From: Schistosoma mansoni
Lineage: Eukaryota > Platyhelminthes > Trematoda > Strigeidida > Schistosomatidae
Assembly (NCBI RefSeq): GCF_000237925.1
Contig: NC_031496.1
Span: forward strand, 8,595,711-8,659,710
Length of the DNA stretch: 64,000 nucleotides
Direction of reading: 5' to 3'
This document shows, piece by piece, positions 11,831 through 24,300 of the stretch; positions within the stretch are counted from its first letter, which is position 1, and the number at the start of each line of letters is the position of its first letter. Made by a program: the position numbers and the translations under genes. The notes below the pieces were generated by a model that was not told the origin of the DNA, ran no database searches, and was given only the letters and a program-made list of their open reading frames with translations.

Positions 11831-12765
11831 TCACTAGGTAAAATTGTAACAGCACTGCAAAGTGCGAATATGGTGAGGAAAGGTGAAACAAGACATAAAA
11901 ACCAAGGTAGGAGAATCACGGAGCAATCAGCAAAAGCAGGAAAAAACTTTTGCTTTCAATCTGGTCTACGTAGTAACCGACGACGTAACCGCTGAACGAC
12001 TTTGTCTTATGACAATGGACTGCTGATGCTTGAGAATAATAACCAAGGTATTCCCAGACCCGGGGAAAGTTTCCAAAAATAACTTAAAATTCTGGAGAAT
12101 CCCTAAAATCTTTGAAGAAATCTTGAGTTTTCTCCAACATCCCAGAACTTTTGGGAAATTTACAAATCTTCATATGAATTTAGGGAAAACCCATAAGGTT
12201 CTCCAAAGTTGAGAGACTGGGATATTACATATATTAATTTATATAAAAATCGACATTTCCCCTAAATAACCGACTTCAATGGGGAAATCTACTTTTCCGC
12301 TTTATTAACGCTGTCGTCTCCTTTATCCCCCCATTTTTGCTAACTTGAAAAAGAAACGTTATGGCGGGTTAGGAGACGAGTTCACACTAACCCAAGAAAT
12401 AACAAGCCAGGACTTCAAAAGATTTAAGGAAACCGAAGCTCTCAAAAAGTCGGAGTGCTACGCAGTTTATAAGCTGTTGTTCTTAAGAAATATTGTTACT
12501 CATGAAGCAAGCCAATGGAGACGATGTTTCATTAAACTAACCAAACCAAAATAAATATAAGTTTGGGACAGACGGCTTGTCAATTCTACCTCTGAATTTT
12601 ATGAGATCATGAAGAGCACCAACCTTAGAGAGATTAAGATCCCAGTCACAGAAAAGTGTTGCGGTCTTAACGCTGTTGGCGCCTACTTTCTTTCCTGTAG
12701 GCTGTAGTTTCAATACTCCATCAAGTCAGTCAAAAATGACTGTGGATACATTTTTTAAGTATGAT
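11831..12765. other. Spacer with short open frames, no gene assigned
   Basis: Frames at 12030-12212 and 12345-12554 on the plus strand are short, have no recognisable domain and are not flanked by convincing splice sites. They may belong to degraded repeats continuing from the GC-richer block on the left. Confidence 0.3.
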
Positions 12766-12769
12766 AAAC

Positions 12770-13030
12770 TGTTTGATGCACAGAAAAGTCTATATCGCTA
12801 TCGTACGGTCCAAGAAAGACTGTAGTGTCTAGTACTACATCAAGTCCACAAGGATTATTCCAGCCTCCAGACAGACCGATCTATTTATTCTTCCTGAGCA
12901 ACATTTTGACCTTTTCAGTTATTCGCTAATTAACTTTTACTGTTTTTATATGAGCGTGTGTGTTAATTGTTTACCCTACCCACCACATATCTGTAACCTA
13001 CTTTTGTTTGACTATAAATATCGAGTTACT
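12770..13030 (+). repeat. Dispersed unclassified repeat, copy 1
   Basis: It matches, in reverse orientation, 42220-42420. Shared pieces in order include GTACTACATCAAG, GGATTATTC, TATTCGCT-ATTAAC, CACAT-TCTGTAA and TTTTTGTTT-ACTATAAATAT with small gaps. The two copies are visibly diverged, indicating an old interspersed family. No coding capacity was seen in the shared part. Confidence 0.5.
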
Positions 13031-16000
13031 CTCGGTTAGGTCGAGTTGGCTCACTTATCGTCTCTACTGGGCTCCATTTTGTTTCACTCGGTTCTCTCCT
13101 CTTCGTTTTTTCAGCTTTGTTTCCTTGATTACATGTCTGGATCAATGATTGTATAACATTTACGTATCCAAAATTCATTCTTGTATTTGACTCTCTTCAT
13201 TCCGTTAGTCACTAACGCGAGCACAGTCGATGATTATATACGAGGGTAGCTAGGATGTAAAGTTCGATCCATACGATCGAAATGGAGTCAGCTACTGGGC
13301 CACCAAAAGACTAGCCAACAATTCGATTCCTGTTGGAACTATGCTTTGGAGAATTAGTTGACTGTTTTACTTCAGATCGATGTCTGGGTAATCGGAACAC
13401 GTTTCTGGTTACGGGGAGATATCACTCTTGTTTCCTAACTTCCGCAAGGGGGAAGCAATAGATTTAGTGACAGACATGGCCAAGCAGTAACTCTTCGATT
13501 AATCTCACTACCTGATGAACTAGGTTATTCGTCGAACGTTATTTTTAGAGATTCAGTGGGATGTCCCACTGTTATAGCTTCTAAGAATGAGTCCTATAGC
13601 GTACTGCCTACAACCACGAAAATGTTTGCACGGGTCATTACGTAAGCTTTTTCATGTTCCATTTTGAGTGTATGTCCTCTTACATGTGACTTATTGCTAA
13701 AACATATCAGTGGTATATCCGGGTGTGGAAAAATCTGTTCAATATGAAACACCATGATCATGTTTTTCCTAATACTTCCTTAACAGATTGGTTGTAAGTT
13801 AGGACCCCCTTTGCAAGCTAGGTAGAGTATAATTTTTCTCCTTTTTAGTCGCTTTCCTTTGGACACATTTCTATAGTGGAACCTCATTCCCAAGATAAGG
13901 GGGCATCACACAAAAGCCTTTTTTCAGATAAGTTCTTAGATAAAAACTGAGAACACCTTGAACTATCCCGGAAGAAGTCTGGGAGTCTTACAAGAAAGGA
14001 ACCTTAAAAGTGATTGTTTTTTATTGCCTTCACAATACCGATAGGAAGCGACATCTAAGGTATCACAAAGAGTTGTGTTGGAGTCATTTGCGACAGAGAT
14101 TATGATGATGGAACTTCCCAGGAAGTGCCTGATGAATAGAGTATTGCTGCCGTCAAAGGAACTCAGGTGTTGACAACATTGATCTTGTATTCTGATGTTG
14201 ACATTTTCGTTTTCTGGCGACTTCATCTCCATATTTGTGGTCTTTTTTTGTCTGGAACTTGCAGTATGTGGTCGGACTTCGGGGTTAATGAGACCATTTC
14301 ACGACATTTTTTCTTGTTATTGCTATTTAGACTGTTGTAATTGACATCTTGCCTATATTCTTGTGCCAGTGGATGAAATTGTTGTGATTGTTGAGTCAGC
14401 GGTTCCTCTGTTACTGTTCGCTCATTATTTCTGGTTCGGCGGCTGAGGATACTTAACTACATTGCACTTTATTCTCAAAGAGAACATGGGTACTCAAGCC
14501 ACGAAAATGCCGTCCGCTATGAGCAACTTATATCTATTGGTGTTGAAGGAAGTGAAGTGTTCGGCAGTTCTGTTTTATACCGTGCATTAGTCCCCTTAAT
14601 TGTGATCTGCGACTGCCATTTTCACTTATATCTTAAGGTCTTTTGCATGAAATATGGTTAGGGAGCCTGAAAGTGGTCCAACGGTTAAGCCTTATAACAC
14701 CCCACTTGTCATGGTGAACCGATCTGACAATCTCATGCAAACGCCGACAACTTGTTCCTATCATTTGTATAAACTGAGAACCACAATAGAGGGAGCAATA
14801 CTTTGAACGGACACCACCTAGCTAGCAGCCAAGCAATAATACTACAGAAGGTTTTTAGTACCTACACAAAAGAAATCGTTTGTTAGTTTGACTTATCGAA
14901 AGTGTGACTGTTCATGAGAGTTTAGGGCAGAAATTTTACTTTCGAAACATGGAAGCAACAATCACTGAACCCATTTTATACCTCTCTGCTTAGATACTCA
15001 AAAGACTTAGGGATAGTTATGATATAATCTACTATACAATGAGTAAAGCAACTGTTTCAATACGATATTCAACAACAAAAAGGCAATTTACAACACGTCT
15101 AATCGAAAGAAAATGGGCCGTCCAAAACAACTATCGTTGCTAGACCTTTAGTAATACCATTAGGATACAGTTAAAACAGAAGTCTTTTCAGATGAGTGCA
15201 TGATTTCTGGGCGTTCATTCCTACGACTATCTTGATTTAGATTTCTTTGCAAAACGTAGCAAAAACGTTTGCTTCGGTTGTCGCTGCTCTCAGCCAATAA
15301 ATATAGCCAATGTGATCAGCCTATTGTACATCTACATTTTCATTATGAAGTATGCTCACTTTTTCAACATGATATATTTACCTTTTATCTGATGACCTAG
15401 AAACGATTCATTTATTCATGTCTTCCACCAAAGAAAGCTTTATTTCAACAGTAATCTAAGAAGACGTAAGGAAGTTATATAAGTGGGCTTTGTCATGAAA
15501 TCTGTAATTGGATGTTGATAAAAGTGGATTTGTTGAGGTTCTGAACTAGAACTACAGTATTGTTTTCAGTTAGATACTCGATAGGCTCTAGTCTAATATA
15601 GGATAATATATGAATATATGTAATCTGGATAGTCTAATAATTTCACAGATGCATATTAAAATTGTTACATGCTAGAGCAAACTAAGTGGAAATCTAATTG
15701 AAAAAATGTTGTATATGTTATATTTATGTTATAAATGTCATTCTAATTAATACTATGGAAGTTTTTAAACTCCTACAGACTGAGATAACTTGAGGTTTCA
15801 AATTCAGTTTATCATAACCACGTATACATGACCCTAGCAAATTGACAGTTATAATAATTAAGGTTCACATCGCATCATTCTTATCTAATGCTGAAGAAAC
15901 TCTTATCTTTTCACCAAATCTTAATGAATTAATGATTTATTCTCAACTCTTTTTGTAATACATAGATTATTGCTCGTTCATATCCCATATCACAAACATG

Positions 16001-16240
16001 CTTCTTAAAATACTTAAACATTACATTCTTATTTTTTGTTTAACGTAGAAAATCATCTCAGTACTACACTACTTGTTCAAATATGTCTAACATTGTGTAA
16101 ATAGTATTAAAACTAGCGTATGATCAAACTTCTGAGAAAACTTAAAATGATTTTTTACAACACTAATACAAGAAAATGAAAAAATAATGAAAATAATCTC
16201 GAGGAACGATTTCAAATGACGAGGCTTTCCGTGCATTGTC
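13031..16240. other. Spacer without assigned gene
   Basis: No gene is supported. A minus-strand 89-codon frame at 13963-14232 and a 63-codon frame at 16087-16278 have no recognisable domain. The last bases before 16241 are the left flank of the LTR element. Confidence 0.4.
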
Positions 16241-16244
16241 GTAC

Positions 16245-16515
16245 TGTTGTGAATGAGAACACAGGTGAGGACAACCAACTATGTATTTAGCACAAATTAC
16301 AACGTTACTTGGTAAAATACAAAAACCATGCTATGATACACTATTTGCAAAATGTTCTTCAATTGCCTCAGGCTTCATTGTTCCTGGATTTTCACACAAA
16401 TTGCTTTTTATTTCTGTTCTTCTCTTCTTGATCTTCTCAATCTTCTGCTGTCAGATATTCTATTCCTTACTCACCATATATACTACTTATGTTGATATCA
16501 GTAGCTCACACCACA
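16245..16515 (-). repeat. 3' LTR of the gypsy-type element (271 bp)
   Basis: It begins TGTTGTGAATG and ends CACACCACA in plus orientation, and reads the same as the copy at 20371-20641. It lies downstream of pol in the element's own orientation. Confidence 0.93.
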
Positions 16516-19500
16516 CTCGTCCCCCCTTTTAATAAGCTGTTCTCGCAATCTTTCTGATCGGCGTACCATTGTCTCCTTTGGTGCTGTTCGTGACTCGTGC
16601 TCATGATGTTCTTGAAACCATCTCTGTAGTTGACTGGCATTTACACGCTTCTGCTTGTCTTCTCTCCGGATCGTGTAAACTGGGCCGCGTCTCTCCGTGA
16701 TAATGTACGGTCCCTCCCATTTCGGGATCAGCTTTCCTGACCCTGGTCCTCCTTCAGTGTTAGCTCTCCGTTCTCTACACTTTACCAGGTCCCCCACTCT
16801 AAAAGGCTTCCACGCTCTTCTCTGCTGTTCCGCCTTCTTGATGTCTGATATTTGTTTCTTTTTCACGTTCTTTATTGCCTCCGTCCTCTCTTTCCTTAAT
16901 CTTGTTGCTGTCCACTTCTGCTGCTGTGGCCACGTTTTACTATGCATTGGAAGTCGTGGCTGTCTACCATACATAAGTAGGAAAGGTGATTTCTTGGTTG
17001 TTCCTTGGATGGAGGCACGATGCGCCAGCAAAATTAGTGGTAACTCTTTCTCCCAATTCCCTCCTTTAGATGCTAACCATTCCTTTAATGTCCGGTTGTT
17101 TCTTTCCGTAAGCCCGTTCGTCTGAGGGTGATACGGTGTAGTTCGTATCCTCTTGATGCCGAACTGCTTTAAACGGGCCTTAAACTCGTCACTTTCAAAA
17201 CAGGGACCCTGGTCGGTTAGTATCATCTTCGGTACTCCATGACCCGCTACAATGTGCCGGATTATTACTTCGGTCACTGTTTTCGCCCGCTGGTCGGCAA
17301 TCGGTACAGCGTCGACCCATCGTGTAGCATGTTCCGTCATTACTAGTAAGTATCGGTTGCCGCTATCCGTCTGTGGAAATGGTCCCATCACATCTACCGA
17401 CCATAGATCACCGACTGCGGTTACTGGGACCGACTGCAATGGCGGTTGCATGTATCTATCGCTTTTCATTAATTGGCACTGCTGGCACGTCAACACATAT
17501 TGGGCCACATCGTCTCTCATGCCTGGCCAGTATGCACTTTGCCGTAGTAAATCTGTCGTTCTTGCGATACCTGTGTGCGCTACCTGATGGCATTCGTGTA
17601 TCATCTTACGCCGCCAGTCTTTCGGGATCACAGCCACCCAATTTTTGTCATCATCCTGCCAGACCAGAGCTCCATATGTGTTCACTTTCAGTCTTTCCTT
17701 TTGCCGAAGCAACATTATTACCTCCTTGTCCATTGCTCGTTTGTCAACATCTGCCCCCTCTCTTATCACTCTGATTACCTCTCGAAGTTTAGGATCAGAT
17801 TTCTGTTGCCGGACGAGTTCTAGTGGGTCTCCCTCTATACTGTTCACTGCGTATGCTGTCAATGGAAGCTCGGCTTCCATGTCTGGTCTTGACAGGTAGT
17901 CCGCCATTACATTTTCCTTCCCTGGAACATGCCCGATACTGAAGTCATACTCCTGCAGACGTATCATCCATCGCGCCAACTTCCCACGTGGGTCTCGTGC
18001 TGTTTGTAGCCACTGCAGAGGTTTATGGTCAGTCTCGATGTGAAATCGTCTACCTAACAGATATGGTCTCCACTTGTCTACTGCCCACACAATCGCTAAA
18101 CACTCCTTTTCGATCGTTGAATACTTCTGTTCCGCAGGCGTGAGAACGCGACTTGCATATTCCACCACTCTATTAGACTGACTTAAAACGGCACCTATAC
18201 CATGGTCACTTGCGTCTGTTGTCACTGTAAACGGTTTCTCCAGTTCGGGCAGTCTTAGCGTCATCTGGCGGTCGTCCAGCACGTTTTTGATTTGATTAAA
18301 CGTTTGTTGGGCGGTTTCAGTCCACGAAAATTTAGTGTTACTCAACAACTTATAAAGGGGTGCTGCTATTTCGTTGAAATTCTTGATGAACCGACTGTAG
18401 AACGCCGCCCTTCCCAGGAACTGTCTCAATTTCCTTTTCGAATTCGGTACTGCAACGTTCTTTATAGTCAGAATTTTCTCCGGCAGTGGTCTTATTTCTC
18501 CATTTCCCACTTTATGCCCCAACAACGTGATGCTACTTTTAGCCATCTGTGACTTGTCCTTATTAATTCGAAGTCCGAATTCTTCAATTCGCTTCAAGAC
18601 CGCTTCCACATGCTTGACATGATCTGTTTCTGTCTGGCTGTATACAACTACATCGTCGCCATACACTTCGACATTATCTAGATCCCTGAGCAGTAGCGAC
18701 ATTAATCTTCTGAACGTAAATGGTGCACCCGCCAATCCAAACGGCATTCGTCTAAATTGATATTGTTTATCACGTATGGTAAATGCTGTTTTGCTTCGAT
18801 CGCTCTCTTTTATAGGCAGCTGCCAATAACCTGACCGCAAATCCAACACTGTAAACACTGTGGCATTCTGCAGCCGATCTAATGTTTCCACTACTGTTGG
18901 CATTGCACACGGCTTTAGTTCTGTTATATTATTCAGTTCTCTAAAATCAACACAAAATCTATATTTCCCATTCGGTTTCTTTACCAAGAGTACCGGTGAG
19001 CTATATGGGCTGTCCGCCTCCTCAATTATTCCTTCTTTCAGCATCTCTTGGACCTGTCGATTTACTTCAGCCTCTAAGTGCACAGGGACACGACGTGTTG
19101 TGAATATACTTCCTCCATCGTTCTTTATCGGGATTTCGTGCTTTACTTTGTCGCAAAATCCGTACGGTTCTCCTTCTCCAGTGAACAGCTTCGCATACTT
19201 TTTGCACAACTCGGTGATGTTTGGTTTCTTCGTCGGAACGGCTGTTGCCACTCTAACCTCAGCCACCTCGCTACTTTCATGTATTGGGAATGAACCGTAC
19301 TTCGTGACCACCTTACCGCTTCTTAGGTCAACTATGGCTTTTACTTCTCTTAGGAAATCTGCTCCTAATATTGGTCTCGACAGGTTTGCGGTTACCACGA
19401 ACGGGAAACTTATCGCCGAACCATCCACTTTTACGATACTGTTAGACACGCCTAATACCTCTAACATATGCCCTCCTATAGTGTGAACTGCGACTTTACA

Positions 19501-20283
19501 CGGCTTGAATCTCTTACATTGCTCTTTACCTATTAACGAAACTGCTGCCCCTGTATCGATTAGGCACACTAAATCTAGTTCATTTACGTTCACTCTTGCA
19601 TAGACTGCCCCTCTATCTACTAATGCAACAACCCCCAGATCCCTAGAGTAAGAAGGAAACACGTAACGTCTAAAATATCTCCGTTTTCGTCGTGTTGGAC
19701 AGTTTATCTTCCAGTGTCCTGTCCCTCCACATGCGAAACACTTATCATTCCTTTTACGAATCACTCGTAATGCCGCAATCTCGTGCTGCAGTTCTTCAAT
19801 CTTCTTCTCAATGCTGCTTATCTCCTGACTTTCGCACGCGACCGGAGCTACTGTTCGTGTCATCAACTGCCGCGTCACCTTTGCAAGCTCACTGATATCC
19901 ATAGGTTGCGCGGCGTGTACCAGTCTCAGCTGCTGGGAAACGGCAACTGGCACGCTCTCGATAAACTGCGACGCCAACAACTGTGCCTCCGACTCCTCAT
20001 CCAGATTTGGCAGCGCGCGACGCAGCAACTTGGTAAGCTCGACGGCCAGCACCAGCGGATCACCATCGATCGGCAACTTCGCCACTCGGAACTTCTGCAG
20101 TGCTTCTTCTCTGTCCACTGGGCTATCGAACTCCACGATCAACCTCTCCGTGACTGCCTCCCATGTCGTCTTACCGCCCGCACCGTCCAGGCTGTCATAT
20201 ACAGCTTTCGCTCTGCCTCTCAGCAGCGTCCCCAGCACCACCGTCTTCGCCTTCGGCTCCTTCACTCCCACCAGCTCCGCCAC
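16498..20283 (-). CDS. Gag-Pol polyprotein of the gypsy-type element (fossil copy)
   Basis: A single frame of 1261 codons belonging to the LTR element. Parts seen in order: a short gag region, a CCHC zinc knuckle (CFACGGTGHWKINC), an aspartic protease (DTGA), reverse transcriptase (YGDD), RNase H, an HHCC zinc region and a DDE integrase core. The part order and RT wording place it in Ty3/gypsy rather than BEL/Pao or Copia. A named schistosome family was not assigned. This is a mobile-element gene, not a host gene. Confidence 0.9.
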   Translation of the reverse strand: MAELVGVKEPKAKTVVLGTLLRGRAKAVYDSLDGAGGKTTWEAVTERLIVEFDSPVDREEALQKFRVAKLPIDGDPLVLAVELTKLLRRALPNLDEESEAQLLASQFIESVPVAVSQQLRLVHAAQPMDISELAKVTRQLMTRTVAPVACESQEISSIEKKIEELQHEIAALRVIRKRNDKCFACGGTGHWKINCPTRRKRRYFRRYVFPSYSRDLGVVALVDRGAVYARVNVNELDLVCLIDTGAAVSLIGKEQCKRFKPCKVAVHTIGGHMLEVLGVSNSIVKVDGSAISFPFVVTANLSRPILGADFLREVKAIVDLRSGKVVTKYGSFPIHESSEVAEVRVATAVPTKKPNITELCKKYAKLFTGEGEPYGFCDKVKHEIPIKNDGGSIFTTRRVPVHLEAEVNRQVQEMLKEGIIEEADSPYSSPVLLVKKPNGKYRFCVDFRELNNITELKPCAMPTVVETLDRLQNATVFTVLDLRSGYWQLPIKESDRSKTAFTIRDKQYQFRRMPFGLAGAPFTFRRLMSLLLRDLDNVEVYGDDVVVYSQTETDHVKHVEAVLKRIEEFGLRINKDKSQMAKSSITLLGHKVGNGEIRPLPEKILTIKNVAVPNSKRKLRQFLGRAAFYSRFIKNFNEIAAPLYKLLSNTKFSWTETAQQTFNQIKNVLDDRQMTLRLPELEKPFTVTTDASDHGIGAVLSQSNRVVEYASRVLTPAEQKYSTIEKECLAIVWAVDKWRPYLLGRRFHIETDHKPLQWLQTARDPRGKLARWMIRLQEYDFSIGHVPGKENVMADYLSRPDMEAELPLTAYAVNSIEGDPLELVRQQKSDPKLREVIRVIREGADVDKRAMDKEVIMLLRQKERLKVNTYGALVWQDDDKNWVAVIPKDWRRKMIHECHQVAHTGIARTTDLLRQSAYWPGMRDDVAQYVLTCQQCQLMKSDRYMQPPLQSVPVTAVGDLWSVDVMGPFPQTDSGNRYLLVMTEHATRWVDAVPIADQRAKTVTEVIIRHIVAGHGVPKMILTDQGPCFESDEFKARLKQFGIKRIRTTPYHPQTNGLTERNNRTLKEWLASKGGNWEKELPLILLAHRASIQGTTKKSPFLLMYGRQPRLPMHSKTWPQQQKWTATRLRKERTEAIKNVKKKQISDIKKAEQQRRAWKPFRVGDLVKCRERRANTEGGPGSGKLIPKWEGPYIITERRGPVYTIRREDKQKRVNASQLQRWFQEHHEHESRTAPKETMVRRSERLREQLIKRGDECGVSY

Positions 20284-20370
20284 GGCTTCGAACTACTTCA
20301 GGAAGCTCATCACATCTCCGTCCTCAAATTCCTTCGGCCATGGGATCTTCACCCTGGCAGCGACACCAAA

Positions 20371-20641
20371 TGTTGTGAATGAGAACACAGGTGAGGACAA
20401 CCAACTATGTATTTAGCACAAATTACAACGTTACTTGGTAAAATACAAAAACCATGCTATGATACACTATTTGCAAAATGTTCTTCAATTGCCTCAGGCT
20501 TCATTGTTCCTGGATTTTCACACAAATTGCTTTTTATTTCTGTTCTTCTCTTCTTGATCTTCTCAATCTTCTGCTGTCAGATATTCTATTCCTTACTCAC
20601 CATATATACTACTTATGTTGATATCAGTAGCTCACACCACA
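20371..20641 (-). repeat. 5' LTR of the gypsy-type element (271 bp)
   Basis: The LTR at the transcription-start side of the minus-oriented element, reading the same as the copy at 16245-16515. The TTTGGTGTCGCTGCC segment that follows it on the minus strand is where a tRNA primer site is expected; the tRNA was not determined. Confidence 0.93.
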
Positions 20642-20645
20642 GTAC

Positions 20646-21164
20646 AATACTACAAAACAAACCCTTTTATTAACTGGTTGGTATATCTGCATGAATATTC
20701 TATCATATACTTCCGCTGATTTTTTACACTTCGTAACACTTGCTAGTAAGTATCTTGTCTTTAAACTAGTGCTGTAAAATATCGATCATGCCCGAGAGAA
20801 TGGTGTGAATCTATTTTGTAGACGATAAATTATCATCGTTTTTACTTGTTCTGATGGGTTAGGGAAATTTGAGAGGAACTTTTAACATCACATTCACATA
20901 AATATATGCGAACAGATGTGTCCCCAGTTGTTTGAGCATTGCGTAAACTAAAAACTTTGTTTCTTGGATTCATTTACTCACTAACTGTAGTAGCATTGTT
21001 ATTTTAGTCAATTATTACGATTTATTTTTAAATAGAAATATATTACATCGGGCATGTCAGTCAACAGGCACTTCGTACAAAATGTAATATAGACAAATAT
21101 AAATTCGTCAGAAATTTCACATTTGCATTTTATGTTTGTGATTTTGAATATAGGAGTGAAGAAA
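20646..21164. other. Spacer right of the LTR element
   Basis: AT-rich, nothing recognised. Confidence 0.4.
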
Positions 21165-21335
21165 AGTGTGGTGTTTATATGAATCAATTACTCCTTGATA
21201 TTTATGACTGCTTGATCTCAAATTCCAAATACAATACCTTCGCTAGTGTTCACTTAATACTCCTTGATTACACTGCATTGTTTCTGAGATTATTAGTTTA
21301 TACTATAATTCAAATACCCTTAAACATCACAAAAG
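21165..21335. repeat. Dispersed repeat family, copy 1
   Basis: It matches 63645-63810 in the same orientation with moderate divergence: both carry TATGAA(T/C)CAAT, AATTCCAAATACAATAC, TTCG-T-GTGTT and TTAGTTTATACTATAATTCA-like segments. The 72-codon frame at 21179-21397 is inside the repeat and is not a gene. Family unknown. Confidence 0.6.
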
Positions 21336-21397
21336 GCAACAAAACTAACAGAAAAAGGGCGTTGAAAAACAGATATTTTTGCTATGGGAGAGGTTAA

Positions 21398-24300
21398 TGT
21401 ATGTCTTTTTGGAGGTCGGATTAAACTAATCAGTGAAGGAACTTCAGATAAACCATAGGAGCTGAACACGGCTTGTGAAGAATTGCAACGAGGAGACAGG
21501 CATTAGTTAATGGAGTAGTCAGTGGTTGGTTGCTACTTAGTGGTGTTTACGAGAAATAACGTTATACGATAGTGGTCTACAATCGGCCTAGTAATGCCAA
21601 ATCTTTTCCAGGGGGACGCTAGTAAACATCGCTGATCTTCGATATTTACCAGTCATTCAGCTTCGGTATAAACACACGTCATGAGGATTCTTCCACAATA
21701 TTGTGTATCACTGTTTGTTCATTTTTTACATTCATATACCAATTCTTTCCTTGATAACTTGTTGCTGGAGTTAGTCACTTAAGGATTGCTCGGAACTGCC
21801 GCTGATCACTTTAGTGTGATTGCTTAGGTATCCTTGCTAAGATAATTGTACTTGCTGAAAATGTATCATCTGATAATGATAACGTCATTCTATCTGCTCA
21901 TCAAGGTAACTTTATAGTGTAAACACCATTTGACAGAGCTATGAATATTATGTTCGATTCAGAAAATAATTCTTCGTACAGCGAAAACTGGATAATTTAT
22001 AGGCTATCATTGAGACTTTTCAAGACAAATCGAATCAACCGGCTTTAACAGCGTACTGACTTGGCCAGAGTTGTGGTGGCACGGTGAAAATCAATGTCAC
22101 TCCAAAGTTTCCATCCCTTAGCCTAGCATATTGGCCTCTCGTTGCTACTTTACACTTCACCTAGACTATTACTTTGTAACCTGTTCTTGGAAATTAATTC
22201 CTCTATATAGCTTTGCTACTTTGTCAACGATGTGACCAGATCCAGAAAGTAATGTAATATCAACGAGAATTATCTAACAATTCAAGATAATCAAACATCA
22301 TGGAAATCCCTATTTTGAATGAAGTTGAACAAGATATCCCCAAGTTCGTGAGTTTCAAACTTCCACCACTCACCTCAGATATCAGTAACACACTTTGCAA
22401 TTATCAAACTATTACTACAATCGTTTGGTGTTTGTTATTTTTTTACTTGCTCACTAATGTTTGGGGTGCCTCATGTTCGGGAAATATAGTAGTCTTCCCA
22501 ATGTATACTACTCACCATTAGTTTCGAAAACAGGGTCGAATTTGAAAGTGCAGCAAGTGAATTCAAACAATTAGAATAGAGTGTTATCCCTTGAAAGACT
22601 ACCAATAGCATTACATTCATGTCTAAAATAAATTATCGAAGGACATGAGGTTAAAATACATGTTCGTAGTGTTTAAATTCAAGTTCAGTCGTGAGTGTAA
22701 ACCACAAGGTTTAAACTTTAATAAAAAACTGTTAAAACATCAAGTTACGTGTGGCATTCAAGGTTAACGTTTTAGAATAACCGATCAGCATTCTACGTAA
22801 TTTTGGAGAGCAAAGAATGTGTGACGAAGTCATTACAGATATTTCATAATCATTCTTGTAATAGCTCATGTATGATTCGTGATCTGGAAGATAAAGGAAA
22901 TTCGAATTCAGTACTACTTCCTTCGTTTCAATAGATGGAGAAATGTGTTAACTTACCGACCGTCAATCAAATTACGGCTGCAGATTTGAAGACTATTGAA
23001 GCTCAGTTCACCATAGGTAGGCATTGATAACCATATGTTTTCGTTGTGGTACGCAAATGCTAACATCCGGCATGTTGCGACAGAACGGTCGGTCGAAGGA
23101 GCATTCTGAAAATGGATTTGCCACTAGAACTAGTTTTGGATGTTATACGTGAATGGGGCAAATTAAGTCACTTAGCTGTCAGACAAAGAAGTATTTACGA
23201 AACATTTTTAGTCTCCATTAATGTATGTACAAGGTTTTCATATGAAGTGCTGCAACACGGAAAACTATCAAAGATAATATGATAGCCCGCAAGTACAGTA
23301 AGTATGATGCACCACGACTGGTTGTTCCATATGTTGGCCAAATTACTCCGTTTGGGCAGAAAAGCGTTTTCTGAGACCACAAAAGATATTTCATCTTCAT
23401 ATGGAATAAGAAAACTTTGATTGAATATTTACAATCGACTGCGCACAACCTTTTGGATGTAATTGTTGAATTTTTGCGACCTGACAGTAACCCTGCCGTC
23501 AAAGTTTTCTGACATATATAAGAAGACGGACTCTTACAAGGAATTTCAATAGGTTACAAATGGTAAACTTCCCAGATAATTACATCATTAAAAGTGCATT
23601 AAATGGAAACTAGATCACATATATACATTGCATAATAACAAAATAGTATCGTTCTCAAGAGGAAGCAGGCAGTGTTTTCTATAGACTGCACGAAACCATA
23701 GAATACACGAACAGATTTTCAACAACTATAGTGACAGGTTCCCGGTGAAGTTCAAAAGAAAGGTCGGCAACTATTAATAAGTATTAGTAACAACCAGATA
23801 AAACTCTTTTTCCTCTAATGCTTTACGGTGTTATGAAACATAGCTCCGACGTATGCATACTTGAGACACGCTAAATAGCTAACACTTTGAACAGCGTGAC
23901 TTCATTTCAACGAGGTATAGACGAGACCAGTCTAGGAAAGTCATGGATTTATTTCAGTATGATACATCTGCTGAGTATTATAGTGCAAGTGTTACGCCCA
24001 CACTAATACAGCTGTTGTTAATTTTAAGTACCAATGCTGATGTAAATCCAGAAAACTTGCAAAGAGGTTTGATTCCGAGGCTATCTAATACTGCTATTAT
24101 TCCAGTCCAGTTATGTCCACTCGCTCGTATTATACATTGAATACTTATTACTGCTGTATATTCTGGTTGATTGAACTACCTAAATTTACATATCCAGCAA
24201 CATATGCCACATATTTAGGATTTAATTTGTCCTACAGATGTACTACTAGAACTGTAAACGCGATACTGACGATCCCAGAGTCTATGTGAAAGCTACAGTC

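Larger units (their letters stand above)
16241..20645 (-). mobile_element. Ty3/gypsy-type LTR retrotransposon (Metaviridae), young, looks whole
   Basis: The element proper spans 16245-20641 (4397 bp), minus orientation, between direct copies of GTAC (16241-16244 and 20642-20645), the 4-bp target duplication. It has two 271-bp LTRs, TG...CA bounded, that read as identical, so the insertion is recent. One long gag-pol frame lies inside, with parts in the order gag zinc knuckle, protease, reverse transcriptase, RNase H, integrase, which is the Ty3/gypsy order. It looks whole or nearly so, with at most about one break. It sits in an AT-rich gene-free stretch. Confidence 0.93.

Noticed and set aside
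23370-23512. Plus frame ending LLDVIVEFLRPDSNPAVKVF as an exon
   Set aside because: Only about 45 codons, a stop just upstream, and no partner exon found.
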